Under the pieces are notes generated by a model. The model had not been told where the DNA came from, made no database searches, and was given only the letters and a program-made list of their open reading frames with translations. Shown here one piece after another: positions 45,831-55,634 of a stretch of 64,000 bases of DNA. The stretch is from Astrothelium macrocarpum (Eukaryota; Ascomycota; Dothideomycetes; Trypetheliales; Trypetheliaceae): contig JAGEMR010000028.1 of NCBI GenBank assembly GCA_021030915.1, positions 1 through 64,000 of the forward strand. The letters are read 5' to 3'. A program made the position numbers and the translations under genes. Every line of letters begins with the position of its first letter. Position 1 is the stretch's first letter.

Positions 45831-48112
45831 TCATTCAAGGAAGATATTGATGTCGCCACCAACGCTACTTTCGCTCGGTAGCACAGGGTCTTTGAAATTA
45901 GATGTAGATATGCGTTGCCATTCCCAGAGCTCGAGATTGCGAAAACGAAATACCCCTGCACGCTGGAATGTCAGCCTCTCTTTGTCTGTGCGTTGTGTGA
46001 GAATAAGCCCAAATCCAGACCAAGTCGCGTTACTTGGCATGTTTGTGTCTGTCGAAGGCCACGATAGACTTCGCGGCAGATCAGGCTTGCCGCCTGCCAA
46101 AAGGAGCCCGCAATAGTTCTGTTTCATGGATAGAGGACAATCGTCCTTGCTAGTCTCTTGAGATGCTGCATCACTCTGAGATACTGTGTTGGTGCCCGGG
46201 TCATGATCAGGAAGAACATCAACCTTTCCGTCTTCGATTCCATCGAAAGGAGCGACCCACTTCCCGTTTGGTTCATCCTTGGAGATCCGCATTACAACAA
46301 GACTGCTCCTAATAGCCAAGGCATTATCCTCTAAAGTAGGCTGTTCATCTTCGCTAGTCTCTGCTTTAATCTTTAAAGTAATTGGTTCCCCGTCGTGGCC
46401 TTTTGCAAATTTGTCCCAGGCTTCCGGAAGCCGGCTTTGCAGCTCCACAGTGCCCATCAACGAAGTCCAAGACCAAGTCGGATTCTTCTCCAAGTCCTTT
46501 GGTCTCACTGCTTTCTTGGGTTCAAGTACAGTCCACGCCAACTGCTCCGCTAAATTTTTCTCCCATAAGCCAGCGCCGTACTTTTCGCGTAAATTGTCTC
46601 CCACGACCTTGGCTATACCCCAGATGGCTTTGAACTTGTCCTTTTCTGGGTAACTCAGCTGACAAGATGTGTAGCTCCGCACCGCAGTTTGCCAGAGGGT
46701 CTCAAACGAGACATCTGCTGTGCCAACCGCCTCACTCCCTGGTAGCTGATGTAGTCGTTCGCGCCAATGACGATCTGTTGCTGCAATTGTATCGAGCGGC
46801 ATTGGAAGACCAGAAGGAAGGCTTTCGCACGCGCTTACAGTTCGGCAGTCCCAAAAAAGCTGCTGTGATGCAAAGTGGACAATACGAGGCGCAAGCATGC
46901 GTTCTAATCAGTCAGCTCTAAAGGCATCTTGGTCGAGGGAATCTCATCTGAGTACTACCTTGGAATACCCATCCGCGCGTGTACAAAATCTCACCAAGCA
47001 GTTGATTCTCCCACAGATCAGAAGATAGAATCCGGTACGGACCCGAATTCAGTAGTGTTGACTTGTTTTCAGGGACATATGAGGCAGGCATGATCTGCTT
47101 CGGATCCCTATGACAATTCTTAGGGCGGAACAACCCACCCTCACAATTTTTGGAATCTGTCGCAGCAATGTTACAGTATGAATTGCGATAAATTTTGTGC
47201 ATTTTTTCACCCTCAATGTAAAAATCTCCTCCTTCCTCTTTTTTTCCTTGGATGATACAAAGCGAGTCAATCCAGATGTAACGCTCTCTGAGCTGGCGAA
47301 CAACTTTAATCGCGTCGTAAAAGGTTTTCATGTCTTTTGTGATTTCTATCCCTCGTTTCTTATCTGTAAATTCTGCCACGTTGTTTGGTTCTAATTGTAT
47401 TGGAACACCACCTCCCCAGCAGTGGCTCAAGGTGCAATATCTTGGTACCTTTCCCTTGGTATGACCTTCTTTGACATCGAGAACGTACATGTGGTCGTTT
47501 TTGCCGTCACCAACATCGACCAATCGCCTTGGCGCAGGGTCGTTTGCTGCTCCTGCTTCATCGTTGAATTGGTTCTGAGCCGATTGGTGCGTGCCAGCCA
47601 GGGTGCTCTTCGCACAATGGGGATGTTTCTTATCACATTCTTGTATCCATGTCTCAAGCTGTTTGAAGGCCGCTTCCGAACCGGTAGAGTCGCCGAGTTC
47701 CTTCTCAGTAGATATGTGACCAAGGTCAAAGTACGAGTTAGCATGAGCGTTTAAAGTCGATCATTTTTCGTTTACCTTTCTCGGATATAATGTAGAAAGT
47801 CCTGACTGGCGGCTCGGCAGACAAACTTCTCCTAGTGATGGTATCACTCGTGTTTTCTGGTCTTTCTGTAGCAGGTCGAAATGTTACAACCACGATATCC
47901 TGGGTCTCCCTGGTGCGAGCGCGCTTGTAGACCGTCCATCTATACGAAGCGTCTGCGCATGTCAAACCGCTCGTCTCAATGTCTTGACTGATCCTGAGGC
48001 AAAATGTGCACAAAGGAGTTTTCTCCTTTCGTAATTCCGAATGAGACAGAGGATAGTAACCCCATGACTTGTTCGATTCCAATATTGACGCCTTGCAAGA
48101 CTCACAAACCAT
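45831..48112 (-). CDS. HET-domain protein (heterokaryon incompatibility)
   Basis: Exons 48112-47776, 47672-46959 and 46903-45831 give 707 residues. The N-terminal treble-cysteine segment (MVCESCKAS, TPLCTFCLRI) precedes the HET domain. Its three blocks are all present: YCTLSHCWGG; YIWIDSLCIIQ with KMHKIYRNSYCNIAATDS; and GWVFQERMLAPRIVHF, where splicing joins FQ to ERM. HET domains trigger cell death upon fusion of unlike hyphae and are related to TIR folds. The C-terminal 330 residues contain the usual TWSWTSLMG segment. The gene ends only 163 bp from the stop of the STAND gene, tail to tail, suggesting a paired recognition locus. Confidence 0.92.
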
Positions 48113-49132
48113 AGCTGCCGAAGCAAGTGTGGATTAATGACGGAGTGTAGCAAAGCGTGTGACCTTGTGATACTCTGCGCGGTCTCTCTCGGTGCTGACA
48201 AGGGACCAATGGATATGAAGCTGAAGGCTGAGATCGCTTAACGAAGTATAGAGCCTGAATGATGCATGTTCGCTATTGAGAGATCTTCTGGAGGCGCTCA
48301 GCGAGGGAAGCGTAGAGGTACGGTGGAGAGGATGATGCTGTCAGTGGTTGCCTGTGTCCGTCTGAACTGATTTGCAATATGCGGAATCAGCCTTGTGGAG
48401 GTAGTAGCCTTCAAACGAGAAAGCGCCCAGTCTCCCTTCGTGTACGGTATTTGGACGAGCTCATATGGACTGGGAGCTTTCAAAATTACTGACGTGAATA
48501 TATTCTCCACGAGGGTCTACCTTCAAATCAGAATAACAGGTCTCCCAAGGAGGAGAAAAAAGAAGAAAAGCAAACAGGCTGCATGGATACATAATATCAC
48601 TGTTTCACATGCACCAACAGCCTTGGTTTAGCAGCCGATCGTAGTAGATTTTTTGGTTGAAAGGAGCTATAGAGAAGCTGTTGCTTCGGAGCTTTGGTTG
48701 CATGCAAGGATTGTGTATTGAATCCACAAATTTCGGTTCTCAGGTATCTCAAATAGGCGACTCAAAGCTACACACGACAAAGCTCTCATAGACACTCTAT
48801 GATAGTAGTCTAGAGCACGATCTTACCCAGATCTGACCTTTTCGGTGTTATTAGCCGTGTATGTCTTAATCCACAGTCGTGTTGCAAATTCTCACCTCGC
48901 ACGCCATCCCATGAATTTTGTTGCTGTTGCAAAAAGTCTTGGCGTGGGATCTTACCGATAAGAAAGCCATACCCGTCTCGAAACCCAACTTGAAGACCCA
49001 TGTCTAAATCAGATTATTCAAGATTTTTCAAGCTCCAGTGAAAAGCATTTGTCTTCTTTGACTCTTCCTGGAAGTCCGAGACATTGCTCACCTTTTGGCA
49101 CACGTCGAGAATTTGGCGAATATCTTACGAAT
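48113..49132. other. Divergent intergenic region
   Basis: Separates the HET gene (minus) and Shr3 gene (plus). Two minus-strand open frames (49001-48810 and 48510-48298) have protein-like composition and splice-like signals, but I could not join them into a recognisable product. Confidence 0.4.
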
Positions 49133-49863
49133 ATGGCAAAAGCATACTCCTTTGCGACCTTCCTCATAATAGGACGTACGTTCTTCAAATTGCATTAAGC
49201 TCTTCAAAAATTTAACGCTAACTTCATTCTTTACGAGCAGCGACTTGTTTCTTCCTAGGTATCCTTTTCGCCGTCTTCCCCTACGACTACCATGTCTTAT
49301 GGTCACCTCCGTCTGCTTCCTCTCCATATCCTGCCGATCACTATTTCACGCTTCTTGAAAACCACATTAAATTCGTTGCTTCCTCTCCGCCTCTTATTGG
49401 CCGCATCTTACACATTGTAATTGGCACTGGGCTGCTTGGCTTCATATGGAAACTATACAAACCTTCGGAGGCTAATCTACTGTTTGATGGAGCGAGCCTG
49501 GTACTCTATATGTGCGGCGTGGTTGTCTACATCACCAATATCATCAAGGGCCTGCGGGTTGTGACGGAAGGGCTTTATGGTGCGCTGCCTGAAGGTGTGG
49601 AGGGAGATGTAACCACTTCTGGCACGAAAGGGGAAGACGGTGAGATCATTAACAGAGAGGATAGTTTAAAGGTTCTGGCTGCAAGCAATACGATATTAGC
49701 GTTGGTGTTGGTGGGTGTCCTCGTACTGCAAGCGGGACAATGGTATGCTCAAAGAAAGGAGGAGGCAGAGATTGCAGAGATGGATCGTGTGCGTGAAGAG
49801 AAACATAGACAGGACAAAGACAAGGGCGATGTTTCCGATAGAGGACGAAAGAAGAAGCAATAA
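49133..49863 (+). CDS. SHR3: Shr3-type ER membrane chaperone for amino acid permeases
   Basis: Exons 49133-49175 and 49241-49863 give 221 residues. Splicing restores the diagnostic start MAKAYSFATFLIIGPTCFFL and then GILFAVFPYDYHVLWSPP. Further family landmarks are ASSPPLIGRILHIVIG, WKLYKPSEANLLFDGASLVL, YITNIIKGLRVVTEG, and the last helix DSLKVLAASNTILALVLVGV. Four membrane helices and a Lys/Arg/Glu-rich cytosolic tail fit Shr3, which folds amino acid permeases in the ER and hands them to COPII vesicles. It precedes the Ato-like gene, tail to tail. Confidence 0.95.
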
Positions 49864-50046
49864 TATTGCATCATGGCAAGAGATGTTGTAGCGATGGAGC
49901 ACATGAAGGCGTCCTGGCGAGAAGGTAACTATGATCTGATGACAAGACAACCAGTTTGGTGATCAAATCCTCACAATTACATATTCTACAGGTGAGTAGC
50001 ATAGAATACATTTCAACCATGAGCATTCTCCTACAGATTTGTTTAC

Positions 50047-50994
50047 TCAATCCATTTTCTGTTGTTGTTCCTCTTCTTTCTTCGCAACCTGTCCCTTTAG
50101 CCAATTAAACCGGCTCAGGTCGCCAACCGGTAGTTGGATTGGAAAGTCTACCGCAGCAGCCATCTGGGAAATGAAGATGTACCAAACGGACATACAGAAA
50201 ATAAAGGTAGTTGCTCCTCCTGTGAGCTGAAGCCGTGAACCCATGGTCGTTTGCCCTTCGGCATTGTACCAAAATGATCCGGCATTAATGCAAAAAGTAC
50301 AACCCAGCATCAACAACGTAAAGACAAGCGTGATGTTCACCTTCAACGCTAAAATCATGTAAATAAATGTCAACAACCCCATGAAGAGAAACCAGAATGC
50401 AAGAGAGGCCAAGTAAGCCGGGGTTTTCTCGCCTTGGGCCTGACTTGCCGCGTCCGCAGCCCCCGGATTTGAAGAGTAAAAGCCGGCAGAGTTATAGAAC
50501 GGCTGCAGCGTGGTTCCATATGAGAGCCAGAATGCACCGTAGGTATTCAGGACAATGCAGATAAACGTATTTCCCAAAACCCACTCTAATACACCACCGA
50601 TTATTTGGAGCATGCCTCCCATGAATATTATTGCGCCTGTAGAGGCTGCTCCCTGGCCGCCTGCACCTCTCCAACCCATAGTATCGCAAGCAAAGGGTGT
50701 AGTTGCTATTAGAAAACCACATAGCGCCCTGAAAAGGATCAGTACATTCCCAGAGTCACTACTAGATTGGGGAAAAGAGTACAGAGGAGTGGGATTTGCA
50801 AAGGTTTTCCGCAACTGCCCTTTTACTCTCACTTCAGGATTGAGGTACAATCTTTCGAAGAGCGCTGGATCAATTGAAATGCTACTCGTAGTTTGAGTCT
50901 TGTGGAGAGTATTCTTTGCATGATCTTGAACTTCAGTAGCTGCGCGCCCGAGTTGAGCACCTACTCCTCCATTCTCGGGATTACTGCTCGCCAT
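50047..50994 (-). CDS. GPR1/FUN34/YaaH (Ato/AcpA) family acetate or ammonium transporter
   Basis: Exons 50994-50783 and 50728-50047 give 297 residues. The 54-nt intron is in frame and stop-free, so an unspliced reading would add 18 residues inside helix 1. Splicing gives FANPTPLALCGFLIATTPFA, the family helix-1 motif (usual form NPAPLGL), followed by CDTMGWRGAGGQGAASTGAI, LGNTF and YGAFWLSYGTTLQPF. Six helices are visible and the C-terminus is charged. Family members import acetate or succinate, or export ammonium, in the plasma membrane. The NPxPLAL variant may affect function, but other residues fit. Confidence 0.9.
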   Translation of the reverse strand: MASSNPENGGVGAQLGRAATEVQDHAKNTLHKTQTTSSISIDPALFERLYLNPEVRVKGQLRKTFANPTPLYSFPQSSSDSGNVLILFRALCGFLIATTPFACDTMGWRGAGGQGAASTGAIIFMGGMLQIIGGVLEWVLGNTFICIVLNTYGAFWLSYGTTLQPFYNSAGFYSSNPGAADAASQAQGEKTPAYLASLAFWFLFMGLLTFIYMILALKVNITLVFTLLMLGCTFCINAGSFWYNAEGQTTMGSRLQLTGGATTFIFCMSVWYIFISQMAAAVDFPIQLPVGDLSRFNWLKGQVAKKEEEQQQKMD

Positions 50995-51213
50995 CTCCAG
51001 ACGTGATCTACTGCAGAGACTTTGAGTCGAGCCCGATAGGTTGGTGACGCTTGCAGGAGCAAGTCAAAGTCACTCAAGATGAGATCGAATGATTGTTGAC
51101 AATTACATTCTTACGAATTCATAGGTATCCACTGTAGAATGCCTACCTAGATTACGCATTTTGCGGGGTAAGAACCTTACAAATGCGGAGTTTGGACGGC
51201 ATCTGTGTCTCTA

Positions 51214-51254
51214 GGAGATTTCACCACCTCGTGCACGAGCCCATCTCGTGCACA
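51214..51254 (+). repeat. Left terminal inverted repeat of the pogo-like element
   Basis: 41 bp. Contains two CTCGTGCAC motifs in direct orientation, the first embedded in the palindrome CTCGTGCACGAG. These are good candidates for transposase binding sites. Confidence 0.9.
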
Positions 51255-51304
51255 TCCTCATCTCTTTTTGCTCTACGAATTCGAACACAAATAACACCAC
51301 CAAT

Positions 51305-53022
51305 ATGGACCCTATCGAAGCAGCGATAACAGCGGCAGATGCGCAGGAGCGTTCTAATTACAGCCAACTAGCTAAAATTCATGGAGTCGACCGTTCGACG
51401 TTATCGCGTCGCCATAGAGGAGTTATCAGATCCAAAAAAGACGCGTATCAAAACGTTTTGGTCAAATTTTCATAATATCAGAAAATCACTTTAATTGAAT
51501 AGATTAATATATTTATAGATCGTGATATTCCATCTACAATTCGAATGATTCGAAATTTCGCTGTCAATATTGATAAAATTGAAATAAAAGAGAATTAGAC
51601 GAATCGTTTCATTCATCGCCATCATTCTGAATTGAAATCGTCGTTTTTTACCATTTTTAATCTCGTTCAAAAAAAAACGGATAATTATCAATAATTTCAA
51701 TTTTATTTTAAAATGATATAAAATATTAAATTATATTATTTTATTATTAATAATTTATTAAATAATTATTAAAATTGTGAAATATTATATTTTATTATAC
51801 GATATATATAATATAAATGAAAAAGGTTTCGTTATAGGCCAGTTTTCGAACCATCATCGTGTATTCAATAAAACAGCATTCGAACGAGACCTATTTCGAA
51901 AAGCAGATATAGATAGTTCAATTTCGTGAATTACTGTTCTGATCACAATCGCTATAGATGATGAGATGCTACCTCCTTTACTCATTTATAATACTCAATC
52001 AGATATTATTCAGAATTCATGGTTTCAATATATGAATTTCATTATTCATAAATATAACTTTATTATATCTCCATCAGACTGGATAAATGATAAGATCGGC
52101 TTGGTCTGGCTGAAGAAGATATTCGATAAAAACATCAAAAATAAAACTGACCATGGCCTAAAATGGAGATTGTTTATCGTAGATGGCCATGAATTTCATT
52201 TCATTATGGATTTCTTCAATTACTGTTATAATCAGCGAATTCTGGTGACAATTTATCCTTCTCATTCGATTCATCGATTTCAGCCGTTTGACATGAACCT
52301 ATTCAGGCCATTGGTTGAATATTACAATTCCGAATTAGATGGATGGATCCAGTATACACAGGGCCTAATTGGGCTAAACAAGGCTGATTTCTTCCCACTA
52401 TTCTGGAGGGCGTATCAAAAAATATTCACGTTTTCAAATATTATTAATGACTGATTCAAAACAGATTTAAAACCGTTCGATTTATTAATAATATTCAGCC
52501 AAATTAATATAAAAAGGAATTTAAATCAATACCCCAATTCAGGATCTTCAATAATAGTATTAATAAGGCGTTAGAAAAATTTTCGTAAATAATTTGATAT
52601 CCAATTGGAACCATCACAACGAAAGGCGATTGATAAATTTGAAACATAGATCCTGAAATAGGATAAAGAAAATTATTTTTTAAAAGCCGAAATATTGAAT
52701 TTAAAGAAAACGTTAAAATTTCAGAAATAACAAATAAAATAGCGAAAGCAAATTGAGATGCCTTTTGAATACGGTGGAGCTGTTTTTTACAGTCCTAATA
52801 AAATTACACGCGCTCGTGAATTATAGCAGGAGTAGGAGGAGGCTGAATAATTTGAAAAACAGCGAAAAGAAGTTCAAAAGGCACAGAAACAGGCTGATAA
52901 ACAAATTGAAGCTGAACGAAAAGTACAACGAAAACGCGACCGGGAGGAAGTTCAGTAGCAGCGAAAGGCTGAGCGAGCTGTTAAGCAATAGCAGAAACAG
53001 GAGGCTGTTGAACAGCGAGTAG
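51305..53022 (+). pseudogene. Degenerate pogo-like transposase (DDE_1)
   Basis: Three remnants lie in order. 51305-51475 encodes the N-terminal Psq-type helix-turn-helix start (MDPIEAAITAADA, then VDRSTLSRRHRGV). 51966-52454 encodes the DDE_1 catalytic core (SDWINDKIGLVWLKKIFD, WRLFIVDGHEFHFIMDFFNY with an Asp, THSIHRFQPFD-like YPSHSIHRFQPFDMNLFRPL, KADFFPLFWRAY). 52753-53022 encodes a basic, low-complexity tail. Stops and AT-rich substitutions break the frame between 51476 and 51965 and after 52454. Amino acid replacements in the core are those expected from C-to-T change on both strands. It is not functional. Confidence 0.88.
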
Positions 53023-53329
53023 CGAATGAGCAGTTCAAAGGCGAATTTCGGCCAAAACAGCGAAAGTAACGAAATCAGCCTAAAACATAAATTAAATCTC
53101 AAAACATTGTGGTGGTGGATGAGAAGGTGTCAAATGAAGCGGAAGTGATTTCTTATTCGGCTCGCTCAGCACGACCAATTCATATCCCACTACGCTTCAG
53201 AGATAAAAATTAGTGGTCTAAATGAACCAAGTAATTCAGAGTTTCTAGCTAGTCTTGTTTTCATCTCATTAACTATCAGCGTTGTTGAGATACTCAAATT
53301 CGAACGTATGGTAGTGAGAATTAATTTGG

Positions 53330-53370
53330 TGTGCACGAGATGGGCCTGTGCACGAGGTGGTGAAATCTCC
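53330..53370 (-). repeat. Right terminal inverted repeat of the pogo-like element
   Basis: Inverted complement of the left end, differing only where the left has GA after the first motif and the right has AG. It keeps both CTCGTGCAC motifs. Confidence 0.9.
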
Positions 53371-53372
53371 TA

Positions 53373-55634
53373 ATGACGTAGGAGATCCTTCAAAAGATAA
53401 GGGTGGATTCGCAACTTTAACGTAGTGTACCGTCTTCAAGAATGCCGAGCTTGTACGCAACACTATAAAACTCACACTTCACGAACAAACCAAGCTCGCC
53501 TCCCGCTGAGCATCACGCAAATGGCAGGTTCAAGCTGATTGCAGAAATTCGCTTCGTAAGCCTGTTTTTTCCCAGCAAACCAGGCCTTGGTAGCTTGCTG
53601 TGGAATCACGAGATCAATGTTGTGTTCCTGCATGAACTCAATCTACATGCATGTCTTGGCATCTAGGCTATCCACTTGGGCTGACAAGGGAATTAGCGTT
53701 TTCCTTATAAATCCTGTATCTCGAATGCCGGAGCTCTGAGCGTGCGATATTTAGAATTGATAGCCAGCGATTTCTACCATTCCATTTTTCTTCGCAAGGC
53801 ATGTACGATTCTGACCAGTTCCTGCATGCGACAGACCATCACAGTCTACGTTAAATTCCGAAGACGTAAGTTGATAATGTTAAAGGTTCTAATCCATCGA
53901 CCGAAATTGACCTGATATGAATACTTACAACACAAACATTTTTTTGTCATTGTGTGTCTGTATCTTTGATCTGACATAATTAACTGGTTAATAACCTGGC
54001 GCAAACCTGATTCCTTTAATTTCTTGTCATCAAACTTGTATATGAACCTTACTTGCTGGATAGCCGATTACTTCATTGAGCTGGCTTGTGAGCAGGATCT
54101 CTGTGTCATATTCCTGATAACCAAAAGGACGACACGGATTGTGCCGTACTTGTGTTGTTCCAGAAAGGTGACAGTAACCATGTCTAAGGCGTCAGTGAGC
54201 CGAAGTAGCATATTTTGGTCATGCCTATGACAATGGAGATAATACACGTAGAGTACTTCAATACCCATTCATAGAAGAATTCGTGGGGCTTTCTTAAGTG
54301 AGGGACCTGAAGAATATCCAGATTGATTACAGATGAAATGGAAAAAGCAAGCATTAATATTCTCCGTGAAAGAGCATCAATTGTACACATGGTTGTTCGT
54401 CATGATGACGACTGGATATGGCTTTTAGTCTAGCTTGAGACTTGGTCTTTAGAAGCTGGCAAGTGAGGAACAACGCGAGAATTAATTGAGTACATGGACC
54501 TGCAGACTCCGGAGACATGGGCAGTTTGAGGCGTAAACGACACTGGAACAACGACGAGCACCACCGAACTTACGAGATATCAATTTAAAAAGCAGCCATA
54601 GAGATGTGCTGGTAGACGATGAATTACACCAGGAAGAATATGCTACGTCGGCGATGAACGCGGTCCTTTCGTATCCTGGGGAAACGGCAGGAAGGAACGG
54701 AGAACGAGGTTCTCAACATTACGGAACTGAAGGCTTTTGTAGATATTGAATCTCATACATGACGTGACTCAATATCCAAGAACAAGCACATATACAGAAC
54801 TGAGCTTGCAATTAACTGGACTGGCTGAAGGGCACACGAGTAGAACGAAAATTGGCAAACTATCCACCGCGTCGCTGCCGACCGTTGTGTCCCCTGACGC
54901 TCTTTTTCGGGACAAGACCCAAGCCTCCACACCGCCCTCTACTCCACACCCGGCGCCATCTCCGCATTTCCTGAACGACTCCACAAGCACTACGACATGC
55001 AAGAGCTGTGATAGCCACAAGTTCCCACTTTTAGTGGATCGTCTCTGTACCTGAACGACGGCAGCCCAATGTATATTGGGAAGGTAGCATGTCCAAAAGG
55101 GGGTCCTGATGATCCTTTTGCAAGGATGTTTATCTGCACTTCTGCAATCCCCTTTCCATCTCTACAGGCCGCTTAGATCACGTCGCGCTATCATATGACG
55201 GGGGACATCGGCGAACTGATTCCTGAACGAGTTACAGGGACTGACGCTGCTGATCGCCAGGGGAGCTTGCCTGCAATGAAGCTTCCCCAGTCTTCATTTC
55301 AAAGCTTATCACGCGTTGATCCGCGTCGGCTCGGTTGAGTATTTATGATGTCCTCGCTCTTTTTCTTTATTTTCGTTATCGGCTGCCGTGCGTAAACTTG
55401 CACGACTCACTTTTCAGTCCCGCCCAGGGTCACTGTGAGTGCTGGATGAATACCAACTGAGACGCTCTACTCTCACTCAGTGGAAATCTTTTGGTGCTTC
55501 CGTCATTATTTATGTGTACCGCCTTCGCGGATTCCTTATTTCCTTAATATAGTCCACTCTTTCCAATCAATCCGTCGAATAGAGACTAATTCCAATACTT
55601 GAAAGTCCCGGTGTGGTGACACATTTTACCAACC
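53373..55634. other. Intergenic with probable decayed gene
   Basis: The part up to about 54330 carries disconnected protein-like minus-strand segments (separate entry). The rest, up to the GH92 start, is promoter; an open frame at 54746-55054 is unsupported. The last 300 bp before 55635 are CT-rich with short runs, typical of fungal promoters. Confidence 0.45.
53478..54330 (-). pseudogene. Possible decayed multi-exon gene of unknown identity
   Basis: Read on the minus strand, successive segments look coding and are bounded by splice-like sites. They are a YDTEILLTSQLNEVIGYPA segment before a GTAAGG donor, a RQVINQLIMSDQRYRHTM segment before GTAAGT, a CDGLSHAGTGQNRTCLAKK segment, and IEFMQEHNIDLVIPQQATKA running to a stop near 53478. 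At least one in-frame TAG interrupts the last block just before IEFM. I do not recognise the family. Since it sits beside a RIP-affected transposon, decay is plausible. Confidence 0.4.

Larger units (their letters stand above)
51212..53372 (+). mobile_element. pogo-family (Tc1/mariner, DDE_1) DNA transposon, degenerate
   Basis: The element spans 51214-53370 (2157 bp), flanked by TA on both sides (51212-51213 and 53371-53372). Left end GGAGATTTCACCACCTCGTG and right end match as inverted repeats of 41 bp (51214-51254 and 53330-53370), differing at two adjacent positions. The interior from about 51480 to 53100 is extremely AT-rich with transposase remnants. This is the pattern expected from RIP. 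The ends and the first exon-like segment are much less affected. No intact transposase remains. Confidence 0.93.

Noticed and set aside
54746..55054. 102-codon plus-strand frame with Pro/Ser/Thr-rich end
   Set aside because: Composition suggests chance. There is no homology and it has an equally long antisense frame.
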